Made by a program: the position numbers and the translations under genes. Under the pieces are notes generated by a model, which worked only from the letters and a program-made list of their open reading frames with translations, was not told where the DNA came from and did no database searches. A stretch of 64,000 nt of DNA from Streptomyces diastatochromogenes (GTDB lineage Bacteria > Actinomycetota > Actinomycetes > Streptomycetales > Streptomycetaceae): positions 3,100,001 to 3,164,000 of the forward strand of contig JAPTYK010000001.1 in the NCBI GenBank assembly GCA_026913215.1, read 5' to 3'. Positions 36,833 to 44,767 of the stretch are shown here, in pieces (position 1 is the stretch's first letter; every line of letters starts with the position of its first letter).

Positions 36833-36982
36833 CGCTGTCCTTCGCGGGGCAGGGTGGTCCTGGAGTACGGGAGCAACCTTAGGCGCAGCGTCCGGGGGGC
36901 CTGGACGCGGTGTCAGGAAGAGAACCGTACTGATGAGCGACGAGATGCAAAGAGCGCGTCAAGAAAGCGTTAAAGATTAGGT

Positions 36983-37000
36983 AAGGTAACGAAGTACCTT
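36983..37000. promoter_or_regulatory. Inverted repeat upstream of the K+/H+ antiporter
   Basis: AAGGTA-ACGAAG-TACCTT forms a six-base dyad in an AT-rich promoter segment, about 50 bases before the antiporter start. It could be an operator; the protein that binds it is unknown. Confidence 0.35.
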
Positions 37001-37047
37001 GCCGCTGGAGGAACGATCCAGCAGCACGTGAGGGGAAGGAACGGCCA

Positions 37048-38616
37048 CTGACTGTCCACCAGCTCAACGAACTCCTGCTCGTCTGCTCCCTCGTCCTGCT
37101 CGTGGCCGTCGCCGCCGTACGGATCTCCTCCCGGAGCGGGCTCCCCAGCCTGCTGCTCTACCTGGGCATCGGCGTCGCCATCGGGCAGGACGGCATCGGC
37201 AACGTCGCCTTCGACAACGCGGAACTCACGCAGGTCATCGGCTACGCCGCCCTCGTCGTGATCCTCGCCGAGGGCGGCCTCGGCACGAAGTGGAAGGAGA
37301 TCAAACCGGCACTGCCCGCCGCCGTCGTCCTCTCCACCGTCGGCGTCGCCGTCAGCGTCGGCATCACCGCCGCCGGCGCCCACTACCTCGTCGGCCTCGA
37401 CTGGCGACAGGCACTGATCATCGGCGCCGTCGTCTCCTCCACCGACGCCGCGGCGGTCTTCTCCGTGCTGCGCAAGGTGCCGCTGCCCTCCCGGGTCACC
37501 GGCGTCCTGGAGGCCGAATCCGGCTTCAACGACGCCCCCGTCGTCATCCTCGTCGTCGCCTTCTCCACCGTCGGACCGGTCGAGCACTGGTACCTGCTCA
37601 TCGGCGAGATCGCCCTCGAACTCGCCATCGGCGTCGCCGTCGGCCTCGCCGTCGGCTTCATCGGCGCCTACGGCCTCAAGCACGTCGCGCTGCCCGCCTC
37701 CGGCCTCTACCCGATCGCCGTCATGGCCATCGCCGTCGTCGCGTACGCCGCCGGCGCCATGGCCCACGGCTCCGGCTTCCTCGCCGTCTACCTGGCCTCG
37801 ATGATCCTCGGCAACGCCAAGCTCCCCCACGCGCCCGCCAACCGCGGCTTCGCCGAGGGACTCGGCTGGATCGCCCAGATCGGCATGTTCGTCCTGCTCG
37901 GCCTGCTCGTCACCCCGCACGAGCTCGGCAACGACTTCTGGCCCGCCGTCGTCATCGGCCTCGTCCTGACCGTCGTCGCCCGGCCCATGGAGGTCGCGGT
38001 CAGCCTGCTGCCCTTCCGGATCCCCTGGCAGGAGAAGGCCCTGATGTCCTGGGCCGGCCTGCGCGGAGCCGTGCCCATCATCCTCGCCACCATCCCCATG
38101 GTGTCGAAGATCGAGGGCAGCGAACGCATCTTCAACATCGTCTTCGTCCTCGTCGTCGTCTACACCCTCGTCCAGGGCCCGACCCTGCCCTGGCTGGCGA
38201 AGGCCCTCAAACTGGGCGACACCACCGAGGCCGCCGACCTCGGCGTCGAATCCGCACCCCTGGAGCGGCTGCGCGGCCACCTGCTCTCCGTCGCCATCCC
38301 GGAGAAGTCCCGGATGCACGGCGTCGAGGTCGCCGAACTGCGCCTCCCGGCCGGAGCGGCCGTCACCCTCGTCGTACGGGAGGACACCAGCTTCGTACCG
38401 GGACCCGCGACCGTCCTGCGGCACGGCGACGAACTCCTCGTCGTCGCCACCGACCCCGTACGGGACGCCACCGAACGGCGCCTCCGGGCCGTCGGACAGG
38501 GCGGCAAGCTCGCCGGCTGGCTCGGCACGGGAGGCGCGACGGCCGCCTCCGCACCGGCGCCCACCGGACGCCTCCACCTGCCGGGCAGCGACCGACACAG
38601 GAAAACTCCCGGTTAA
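37048..38616 (+). CDS. Potassium/proton antiporter (CPA1/NhaP2-CvrA type) with TrkA-C domain
   Basis: About 522 residues. Twelve or so membrane helices cover the first 390 residues, with the transport-core motifs VVSSTDAAAVFSVLR and GFNDAPVVILVV (the N-D pair of the ion site). A C-terminal cytosolic TrkA-C (RCK_C) domain follows (RMHGVEVAELRLPAGAAVTL); these bind nucleotides or c-di-AMP and gate the antiporter. The membrane domain clearly begins at LTVHQLNELLLVCSLVLLVA, yet the only in-frame codon with a good ribosome site (GGGGAAGGA) is CTG 37048. The next usual start, GTG 37102, would remove the first helix. Confidence 0.85.
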   Translation: MTVHQLNELLLVCSLVLLVAVAAVRISSRSGLPSLLLYLGIGVAIGQDGIGNVAFDNAELTQVIGYAALVVILAEGGLGTKWKEIKPALPAAVVLSTVGVAVSVGITAAGAHYLVGLDWRQALIIGAVVSSTDAAAVFSVLRKVPLPSRVTGVLEAESGFNDAPVVILVVAFSTVGPVEHWYLLIGEIALELAIGVAVGLAVGFIGAYGLKHVALPASGLYPIAVMAIAVVAYAAGAMAHGSGFLAVYLASMILGNAKLPHAPANRGFAEGLGWIAQIGMFVLLGLLVTPHELGNDFWPAVVIGLVLTVVARPMEVAVSLLPFRIPWQEKALMSWAGLRGAVPIILATIPMVSKIEGSERIFNIVFVLVVVYTLVQGPTLPWLAKALKLGDTTEAADLGVESAPLERLRGHLLSVAIPEKSRMHGVEVAELRLPAGAAVTLVVREDTSFVPGPATVLRHGDELLVVATDPVRDATERRLRAVGQGGKLAGWLGTGGATAASAPAPTGRLHLPGSDRHRKTPG

Positions 38617-38639
38617 TCCCAGGCATTAATTCAGGTGCG

Positions 38640-38669
38640 GGAGCGTTTTCCCAGGCGGGAAGACGCTCC
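38640..38669 (+). terminator. Terminator hairpin after the antiporter gene
   Basis: GGAGCGTTTTCCC and GGGAAGACGCTCC pair with one mismatch around the loop AGGC, 24 bases past the antiporter stop. No U-tract follows. Confidence 0.6.
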
Positions 38670-38867
38670 TCCCTGTACCATGAAGGCACACAGATCGAAC
38701 CAACTCTGCCTGACGCAGAGCTGGCGCGACCGTATGGCGGCCGTGGCACCCCCTCCGCAGGGGGGCCGACCCGGTATCTACCGCAGTAACGCGCATGAGG
38801 ACAGCTCTCGGCGACACCCGCACCACCGTGCGAAGGCGCGCTACCAGGCGGCAGAAAGGCAAGGACC

Positions 38868-40137
38868 GTGGCGTCCACGGTCATCACGGACAAGCGGCCC
38901 GGCTACGGACAGCTGCTGCGCACACCCGGCGCACTGTCCTTCCTGCTCCCCGGCTTCGCCGCCCGGCAGCCCTTCGCGATGCTGACCATCGGCATCGTCC
39001 TGCTCGTCCAGCACACCACCGGCTCCTTCGGCAGCGCCGGCGCGGTCGCCGCCGTCACCGGCGTCTCCATGGCGCTCTTCGCCCCCCAGAGCGGCAAGCT
39101 CGCCGACCGCTTCGGCCAGCGCGCCGTCCTCGTCCCGGGCGTCCTCGTCCACACCGCGTCCGTCTCGCTGCTCGTGGCCCTCGCCCTGGCCGGCGCACCG
39201 CTCTGGGCGCTGTTCCTCGCCGCCGTGCCCGCCGGCGCCTCCGTCCCCAGGTCGGACCGATGGTCCGGGCCCGCTGGGCCGCCAAGCTCGACGGCACCCC
39301 CCTGATGCCGACGGCCGCCGCCTTCGAATCCGTCACCGACGAGTTCACCTTCGTCGTCGGCCCCGTCCTCGCCACCGCCCTGTGCACCGGCATCCACCCG
39401 CCGCCGGCCTGATCGCCGAGGCCGCCCTCACCCTCGTCGGCGGCCTGTTCTTCGCCGCCCAGCGCGCCACCCAGCCCGCGCACGGCATCTCCGCCGCCGC
39501 CTCCGCCGAACCCCGCCGCTCGGCGCTCTCCGTCCCCGGCGTCCGCGTCCTCATCGTCGCCTTCCTCGGCATCGGCTCCGTCTTCGGCGGCATGCAGGTC
39601 TCCCTCACCGCCTTCACCGAGGAGATCGGCAACCCCGGCGCCAACGGCCTGCTGTACGGGATCTTCGCCGCCGGCAACATGCTCGCGGGCATCGCCATGG
39701 GCGCCGTCGCCTGGAAGACCGGCCCCCGCCGCCGCCTCATCCTGGGCTACGCGGGCCTCACCGTCGCCGCCTCCCTGCTGTGGACCGCCCACTCGGTGCT
39801 GCTCCTCGGCGCCCTCGGCCTGGTCGTCGGCCTGTGCATCGCCCCCGCCCTGATCACCGGCTACACCATCGTCGAGACCCTGATCCCGGCCTCGGCCCGC
39901 ACCGAGGCCTTCACCTGGCTCACCGGCGCCGTCGCGCTCGGCCAGGCCGCGGCCGTCACCGTCGCCGGCCGCCTCGCCGACGCCCACGGCGCGAGCACCG
40001 GATTCCTCGTCCCGATGGCGGGCACCGTCCTCGCCCTGACCACCCTCCTCGCCCTGCGCTCGCGACTGAAGCCGCGCGAGGCGAGCCGGGTCGCGGCACG
40101 TGGTATCGGTCACCGCGTGCCGGTGACGGTGGACTGA
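38868..40137 (+). CDS. MFS transporter, frameshifted in this sequence
   Basis: About 424 residues with twelve predicted helices. The N-terminal half contains SGKLADRFGQRAVLVPG, the G-x-x-x-D-R-x-G-R-R loop between helices 2 and 3; the C-terminal half has GGMQVSLTAFTEEIGNPGAN and a matching short loop WKTGPRRRLI. Family members export drugs or metabolites; the substrate is unknown. Slips near 39252 and 39402 are single missing bases. Start GTG 38868 gives ASTVITDKRPGYGQLLRTPG, a common start in this group; the 250 bases before it hold only the preceding terminator. Confidence 0.83.
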
Positions 40138-40155
40138 ACCCACGGAATACGTCAC

Positions 40156-40161
40156 TATGGA
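40156..40161 (+). promoter_or_regulatory. Probable -10 element of the FmdB-like gene
   Basis: TATGGA places the transcription start at about 40167-40170, which is the left edge of the CIRCE-like element. This is the usual arrangement for an HrcA-repressed promoter. Confidence 0.4.
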
Positions 40162-40167
40162 TCGTCG

Positions 40168-40194
40168 TTAGCACTCGATGAGTGTGAGTGCCAG
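40168..40194 (+). promoter_or_regulatory. CIRCE-like (HrcA) operator overlapping the ribosome site
   Basis: TTAGCACTC, a nine-base spacer, then GAGTGCCAG. CIRCE is TTAGCACTC-N9-GAGTGCTAA: the left half is perfect, the right half matches seven of nine, and the spacer length is exact. The right arm overlaps the AGGAGG ribosome site of the FmdB-like gene, as in many CIRCE-controlled chaperone genes. Confidence 0.65.
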
Positions 40195-40205
40195 GAGGAA
40201 GTCAA

Positions 40206-40538
40206 GTGCCGACCTACCAGTACCAGTGCACCGAGTGCGGCGAAGGCCTCGAGGCGGTGCAGAAGTTCACCGATGACGCCCTGACCGAGTGCCCCAGCTG
40301 CCACGGACGCCTCAAGAAGGTGTTCTCGGCCGTCGGCATCGTCTTCAAGGGCTCCGGCTTCTACCGGAACGACAGCCGCGGCTCGTCGTCCAGCAGCTCG
40401 CCGGCCTCGTCGAAGTCCTCGACGTCCTCGACGTCGACCTCTTCGTCCTCGTCCTCTTCGGACTCGAAGCCCGCCGCCTCGTCGTCCGCTTCCTCCTCCT
40501 CGACGTCCTCGTCGAGCACCGGAAGCTCGGCCGCCTAG
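40206..40538 (+). CDS. FmdB-type zinc ribbon protein with Ser-rich tail
   Basis: 110 residues. The first 45 form the FmdB zinc ribbon: YQYQCTECGEGLEAVQKF with C-x-x-C, then ECPSCHGRLKKVF with the second C-x-x-C, followed by GIVFKGSGFYRND, which is diagnostic of the family. The remaining 60 residues are almost only Ser with some Lys, Thr and Ala. The family is called regulatory but its role is not established. GTG 40206 follows AGGAGG by eight bases. The CIRCE-like operator suggests heat-shock control. Confidence 0.85.
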   Translation: MPTYQYQCTECGEGLEAVQKFTDDALTECPSCHGRLKKVFSAVGIVFKGSGFYRNDSRGSSSSSSPASSKSSTSSTSTSSSSSSSDSKPAASSSASSSSTSSSSTGSSAA

Positions 40539-40601
40539 CTCTCCCCCGAGGTCCCCGTCGCCGCGTGCGACGGGGACCTCGGCGTTTCCCGGCACCACGC
40601 C

Positions 40602-40607
40602 TAGGGT
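40602..40607 (+). promoter_or_regulatory. -10 element of the MTA phosphorylase gene (predicted leaderless)
   Basis: TAGGGT ends seven bases before ATG 40615 with no ribosome site between. Confidence 0.5.
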
Positions 40608-40614
40608 GATCCGC

Positions 40615-41460
40615 ATGGCGAACCATGACGCGTACGCGGACATCGGCGTGATCGGCGGCTCCGGCTTCTACTCGTTCCTGGAGGACGTCACCGAAGTAGC
40701 CGTCGACACCCCCTACGGCACCCCCAGCGACTCCCTCTTCCTCGGCGAGATCGCCGGCCGGCAGGTCGCCTTCCTGCCCCGGCACGGCCGCGGCCACACC
40801 GTCCCCCCGCACCGGATCAACTACCGCGCCAACCTCTGGGCACTGCGCTCCCTCGGCGTACGACAGGTCCTCGGACCCTGCGCCGTCGGCGGACTGCGCG
40901 AGGAGTACGGACCCGGCACCCTCGTCGTCCCCGACCAGCTCGTCGACCGCACGAAGACCCGGGCCCAGACCTACTTCGACGGGGAACGACGGGCCGACGG
41001 CGCCCTCCCCCGCGTCGTCCACGTGACCTTCGCCGACCCCTACTGCCCCGACGGACGACGGATCGCGGTCAAGGCCGCCCGGGGACGGGACTGGGAACCC
41101 GTCGACGGCGGCACCATGGTCGTCGTCGAAGGCCCCCGCTTCTCCACCCGCGCCGAATCCCGCTGGCACGCCGCCGCCGGCTGGTCCGTCGTCGGCATGA
41201 CCGGCCACCCCGAAGCCGTCCTCGCCCGCGAACTGGGCCTCTGCTACACCTCCCTCGCACTCGTCACCGACCTCGACGCCGGCGCCGAGACCGGCGAGGG
41301 CGTCTCCCACACCGAAGTCCTGCGGGTCTTCGGCGAGAACGTCGGACGCCTGCGGGAAGTGCTGTTCGACGCGGTGGGAGCCCTGCCCGCGACAGCGGAC
41401 CGGGACTGCCTGTGCACACGGGCCCACGACGGCTGGGACCTGGGGATCGAGCTGCCATAG
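40615..41460 (+). CDS. mtnP: S-methyl-5'-thioadenosine phosphorylase
   Basis: 281 residues. The N-terminal phosphate loop reads IGVIGGSGFYSFLEDV, then FLPRHGRGHTVPPHRINYRA with the R-H pair, and the purine-binding GPRFSTRAESRWHAAAGWSV, VGMTGHPEAVLARELGLCY, which is typical of MTA/PNP phosphorylases. The enzyme splits methylthioadenosine into adenine and methylthioribose-1-phosphate, part of methionine salvage and polyamine metabolism. ATG 40615 is preferred to GTG 40606 because of the leaderless promoter. Confidence 0.92.
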   Translation: MANHDAYADIGVIGGSGFYSFLEDVTEVAVDTPYGTPSDSLFLGEIAGRQVAFLPRHGRGHTVPPHRINYRANLWALRSLGVRQVLGPCAVGGLREEYGPGTLVVPDQLVDRTKTRAQTYFDGERRADGALPRVVHVTFADPYCPDGRRIAVKAARGRDWEPVDGGTMVVVEGPRFSTRAESRWHAAAGWSVVGMTGHPEAVLARELGLCYTSLALVTDLDAGAETGEGVSHTEVLRVFGENVGRLREVLFDAVGALPATADRDCLCTRAHDGWDLGIELP

Positions 41461-41484
41461 CCCCCCCGGGACCCCGCCCTAAAC

Positions 41485-41496
41485 CACTCCGGAGTG
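41485..41496. promoter_or_regulatory. Perfect 12-bp palindrome
   Basis: CACTCCGGAGTG, about 25 bases past the MTA phosphorylase stop and eight bases before a DnaA-box-like sequence. It could be an operator or the stem of a terminator; I cannot tell which. Confidence 0.35.
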
Positions 41497-41504
41497 TGAG
41501 GGAG

Positions 41505-41513
41505 TTGTCCACA
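41505..41513 (+). promoter_or_regulatory. Consensus DnaA box
   Basis: TTGTCCACA is the preferred DnaA binding sequence in streptomycetes. It is single; I find no cluster of further boxes nearby, so this is not an origin. It lies about 100 bases upstream of the SAF-domain gene. Confidence 0.45.
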
Positions 41514-41611
41514 GCCACAGGGTGATCCCCAGGCGGGAGCGGGGGTGGGGGCGGAGTCGGGAAAGTGGACGCGTCGCCCTTCCGCTCCCGACAGAACAGG
41601 CGGTCCTCCGC

Positions 41612-42136
41612 ATGACACCCCTCTCCGCGTCCTCCTCCGCTCCCTCCTCCTCCGTCCCCGCCCCTGTACGGTTCCGGCCTTCGAGCCGCTACGGGTCCAG
41701 GGCGCCCGGCACCGGCTGCGCAGGGCGCTCCGACGCGGGCGGCGCGCCCCGGCGCTGCTGCTGGCCCTCACGGCGGGCGCGCTGGCCGTCGCGAACACGG
41801 GGCCGGGCTCTTCCGGCGCGGAACCGCTGCCCGCCCGCGCGCGCCCGCCCGCCCCGTCCCCTCGTGTCCGCGCCGGTACGGATCGCCGACGCGGCGACCG
41901 TGCGGCTGCTGCGGCCCGGCGACCGGGTCGACGTGATCGCCGCACCCGACTCGACGCTCGGCGCGGAGGGCGAGGCCCGGGTGGTGGCGATGGGCGCCCG
42001 GGTGGCCGAAGTCCCCCGCCCGGACGAGACCCGTCCGGACGGAGGGGCCCTCGTCGTCCTGACCGTGCCGCGGCCGACGGCGGCGGCGCTGGCAGGTGCC
42101 GGTGTCACGTCCCAACTGGCGGTGACGGTGTGCTGA
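41612..42136 (+). CDS. SAF-domain (RcpC/CpaB-like) protein, frameshifted in this sequence
   Basis: About 175 residues. The N-terminal part is basic (RRALRRGRRAP) followed by one membrane helix (ALLLALTAGALAVANT). The C-terminal half is a SAF domain: PVRIADAATVRLLRPGDRVD, then VIAAP and the strand GGALVVLTVPRPTAAALAGA. The domain resembles the RcpC/CpaB component of Flp-pilus assembly and flagellar P-ring chaperones. No other pilus gene is adjacent, so the role is uncertain. Slips near 41665 and 41852 are single missing bases. Confidence 0.72.
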   Translation: MTPLSASSSAPSSSVPAPVRFRPSSRYGSRAPGTGCAGRSDAGGAPRRCCWPSRRARWPSRTRGRALPARNRCPPARARPPRPLVSAPVRIADAATVRLLRPGDRVDVIAAPDSTLGAEGEARVVAMGARVAEVPRPDETRPDGGALVVLTVPRPTAAALAGAGVTSQLAVTVC

Positions 42137-42250
42137 TTCGCACTGACTGTCTGTCAAGTCACCGTCCCGTGTGTACGGATTGGACGGCTCTGCGCCGTTC
42201 ACGGCCTAATGGCTCCGCACACAGCGGTACACGCGACGAAAGGCACCTCG

Positions 42251-42769
42251 GTGGCCGAGAAGAAGGAAAGTTTGCTGGGAGGCTTCAAGGCCTTCCTGAT
42301 GCGCGGCAACGTGATCGACCTGGCGGTGGCGGTCGTCATCGGTGCGGCCTTCACGAACATCGTGAACTCGGTGGTCAAGGGCATCATCAACCCCATCGTC
42401 GGCGCCTTCGGCACGAAGGACCTGGAGGGCTACGCCTCCTGCCTCAAGGACCCCTGCAAGATGGTCAACGGCGAAATGCAGGGCATCCAGCTCCAGTGGG
42501 GCCTGGTCCTCAGCGCCGTGCTGAGCTTCGTGATCACCGCGGCCGTCGTCTACTTCCTCATGGTCCTGCCCATGGCGAAGATCCTCGCCAAGCGCGCCCA
42601 GCAGGAGAAGGCCAAGGAAGGCGTCGAGGAGGTCATGGAGGTCAGCGAGCTGGAGGTCCTCAAGGAGATCCGCGACCACCTGGTCTCCCAGCGCGGCCCC
42701 GTGAACAACACGCACCCGGCCCCCGGGGTCGTCGGCGGTGGCGGCGCCGGAGCGCACTCCACCTCCTGA
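42251..42769 (+). CDS. mscL: Large-conductance mechanosensitive channel MscL
   Basis: 172 residues from GTG 42251. The first helix region is LLGGFKAFLMRGNVIDLAVA, VVIGAAFTNIVNSVVKGIINP, the hallmark of MscL with its Gly/Ala-packed pore helix. A periplasmic loop with a pair of cysteines (YASCLKDPCKM) follows, then the second helix LSFVITAAVVYFLMVLPMAK and a cytoplasmic helix. It opens on hypo-osmotic shock. The C-terminal 50 residues beyond the helical bundle are longer than in E. coli. An in-frame ATG at 42209 exists, but AAAGG before GTG 42251 and the family N-terminus favour the latter. Confidence 0.92.
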   Translation: MAEKKESLLGGFKAFLMRGNVIDLAVAVVIGAAFTNIVNSVVKGIINPIVGAFGTKDLEGYASCLKDPCKMVNGEMQGIQLQWGLVLSAVLSFVITAAVVYFLMVLPMAKILAKRAQQEKAKEGVEEVMEVSELEVLKEIRDHLVSQRGPVNNTHPAPGVVGGGGAGAHSTS

Positions 42770-42788
42770 CCGGCGGAACGCGCCGGTC

Positions 42789-43010
42789 TCAGAGGTGGTG
42801 CGGCGGCTTCTCGTCGAGGAAGCGCGCGAGGTCGGCGGCACTGTCGCCGCCGGCCGGAGGCCGCTCACCCCACCCGCGGTCCGTGTCGTCCGCGGACTGC
42901 TGGTCCAACGGATCGTCGAAGACGAGTGCCGGCTTCGGACTGTTCTCGGGGCTGGATGACATGCCGGGCCGCTTCGCGTCTCGCGGGCCGTGGGCGGGGG
43001 CGGTGCTCAT
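42789..43010 (-). CDS. Small hypothetical protein
   Basis: 73 residues, hydrophilic and Pro/Ser/Asp-rich, with no recognisable domain. Coding bias is strong and the ORF ends a few bases from the convergent mscL stop. The short C-terminal helix DLARFLDEKPPHHL resembles the ends of small streptomycete proteins of unknown function. Confidence 0.6.
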   Translation of the reverse strand: MSTAPAHGPRDAKRPGMSSSPENSPKPALVFDDPLDQQSADDTDRGWGERPPAGGDSAADLARFLDEKPPHHL

Positions 43011-43052
43011 CTCTCCAGACTACGCCCGCTCCTCCGCCCCGCACCCCCCTGA

Positions 43053-43485
43053 TCAGCGGTCCTTCGGATCGATCAGCCAGAGCCCGAGCACCACCAGGAA
43101 CGACAGGACGAGGAAGCCCGCGCCCCACCAGGCGGTGCCGGTGTTCCCGGACATCCACTCGTCCACCACGATGGTCAGCCCCCAGAGCTGGCCGATCACC
43201 ACCGTGAGCGCCAGCGCCAGACGCGCCGACAGCTTCGACGAACGCTCCGGTTCCTGCTCCGTACCCGCGCCGGGCCCCGGCCCGGTGTGCCGGATCCGCG
43301 GATCACCGTAGCCACTCGTGGGCCGGATCTGCGGATAGCGCTCCCGCACGGGCCGGTTCAACCGCGGCTGAGCGCTGCCGGGGGTGTAGGAGGGCGGGGC
43401 GGGAGGGGGCGGAGGGGGGAGGGGAGGGGGAGGGCCCCCCTGGTCCCGGGCTCTCCGGGTCCTTCGGGAACGGCGTCTCGGTCAT
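43053..43485 (-). CDS. Small membrane protein, one frameshift
   Basis: About 144 residues. A Pro/Ser-rich cytosolic N-terminus (MTETPFPKDPESPGPGG) leads into RERYPQIRPTSGYGDPRIRH and then two helices (ALALTVVIGQLWGLTIVV and GAGFLVLSFLVVLGLWL) ending DPKDR. One base is missing near 43400 in a G/C run. ATG 43485 overlaps the stop of the Rieske gene (ATGA), which ties it to the redox operon, but I do not recognise a function. Confidence 0.68.
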
Positions 43486-44116
43486 GCGCCCTCGCTCCTC
43501 TCCGTGGCCTCGCCCTCCAGGCGGGCGCAGAGGGGGCTGCCCGCGCCGCGTTGGCGGCAGTAGCCCTCCTGGACGCTCTCGCCGGAGCGGGCGGTGCCGA
43601 CGGCCCAGACGCTGCCGTCGACCTGCTCGATGAGGATCACCTTGGGCAGGCCCCGCGGGGGCGGGCCGGCGGTGACCTCTCCCGTACGGGCGTCGAAGAC
43701 GCCTTCGTGGCAGGGGCAGTACAGCTCGCCCTCGCTCCCCGTTCCTTGCGCCAGAGCACGGCGCAGGCGAGGTGGGTGCAGACGGCGGAGTAGCCGGCGA
43801 GGGTGCCGTCGTCCATGCGGACGGCGATCGCCCGGTCCTCTTCTTCCGGGTAGCGGAAGGCGAGCGATTCGCCGGGTTCGATCCGGTCGGCGATCTTCTT
43901 GATCGCGGGGGTTCCGTCGGGGTCGCCGTGCCGGTGCAGGATGCCGGAGGCCACGCCGATGCCGCCGGCCGCGAGGCCGCCGGAGACGGTGGCGACGATC
44001 CGCAGGTAGTCGCGGCGGGTGGTGAGGGAGTCGGCGGCGATCCGGTCGTGGAGCGCTTCCCGCGCCGCGTCGGTACGGGGGTCCGGCGCGGGCGGCTGCG
44101 GGTCGGTGACGCTCAA
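43482..44116 (-). CDS. Rieske (2Fe-2S) protein, one frameshift
   Basis: About 211 residues. A short cytosolic N-terminus and one helix (RIVATVSGGLAAGGIGVASG, after a twin-arginine-like TTRRDYLR) are followed by the Rieske domain with both cluster motifs, C-T-H-L-A-C and C-P-C-H-E-G. The end carries QEGYCRQRGAGSPLCARLEG with two more cysteines. It should sit at the outer face of the membrane, possibly exported by the Tat route. One base is missing near 43738. TTG 44116 overlaps the ferredoxin stop (TTGA). It is the last cofactor protein of the redox set. Confidence 0.82.
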
Positions 44117-44760
44117 CGGACGCCCTCCCGTCGCCCGCCGCCACCCTTGTTCGCGTTCGCTTCGCTCACGTCCACTCCGTTGATCTCGACGACGGGAAGA
44201 CCGCCGGGGACCGGCCACTGGACCTTGTCGGCGGGGACGACCATCGCCACTCCGGTGGAGACGGTGGTGGTGCCGAAGGTGAAGGAGTCGGCGACCTGGA
44301 CGCCGGGGCGTTCGGCGCGGAGTTCGTCGAGGGTGCCGTAGAAGAGGGCGCCGGTGGGGCAGACGGTGGCGCACATGGGGGCGAGGCCGTAGGCGGTGCG
44401 GTCGTAGCAGAGGTTGCACTTCATCTGGAGCTTCGCCTGGAGGTCGATCTTCGGTACGCCGAAGGGGCAGGCGTTGACGCAGTTGGCGCAGCCGATGCAG
44501 CGGGTGGTGTCGGCCTGCTGTACGACGCCGTCGGCGGTGACGAGGATCGCGTCGGCGGGGCAGACCTCGGCGCAGGGGGCGACGGGGTCCTCGCAGTGCA
44601 TGCAGACGGTGGGGAGGGAGGCGACGGAGCGGCCCTCGTCGGGGTAGTCGAGGTGGATCATCGACTTGCCGCGGTGGGAGTCGCATTCGCGGCAGGCGGA
44701 GACGCAGGCCTGGCAGCCGATGCAGCGGCCCGGGTCGATGAAGATCGTGCGGCCCATCAT
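44113..44760 (-). CDS. Four-cluster ferredoxin-like electron transfer subunit (4Fe-4S)
   Basis: 215 residues with four cysteine clusters: [15 protein letters not shown]-x8-C-x3-[14 protein letters not shown] and C-N-L-C...C-x3-C-P. This is the layout of HybA/NrfC/DmsB-type iron-sulfur subunits, which hand electrons between a molybdoenzyme and a membrane quinol subunit. No signal peptide is visible, so the complex probably faces the cytoplasm. The gene lies between the molybdoenzyme and Rieske genes and overlaps the latter. MMG at 44760 or the second Met may start it. Confidence 0.9.
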   Translation of the reverse strand: MMGRTIFIDPGRCIGCQACVSACRECDSHRGKSMIHLDYPDEGRSVASLPTVCMHCEDPVAPCAEVCPADAILVTADGVVQQADTTRCIGCANCVNACPFGVPKIDLQAKLQMKCNLCYDRTAYGLAPMCATVCPTGALFYGTLDELRAERPGVQVADSFTFGTTTVSTGVAMVVPADKVQWPVPGGLPVVEINGVDVSEANANKGGGGRREGVR

Positions 44761-44767
44761 GTGCGGG

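Noticed and set aside
41485..41513. Replication origin at the DnaA box
   Set aside because: Only one box is present, there is no dnaA/dnaN context and no AT-rich unwinding region.
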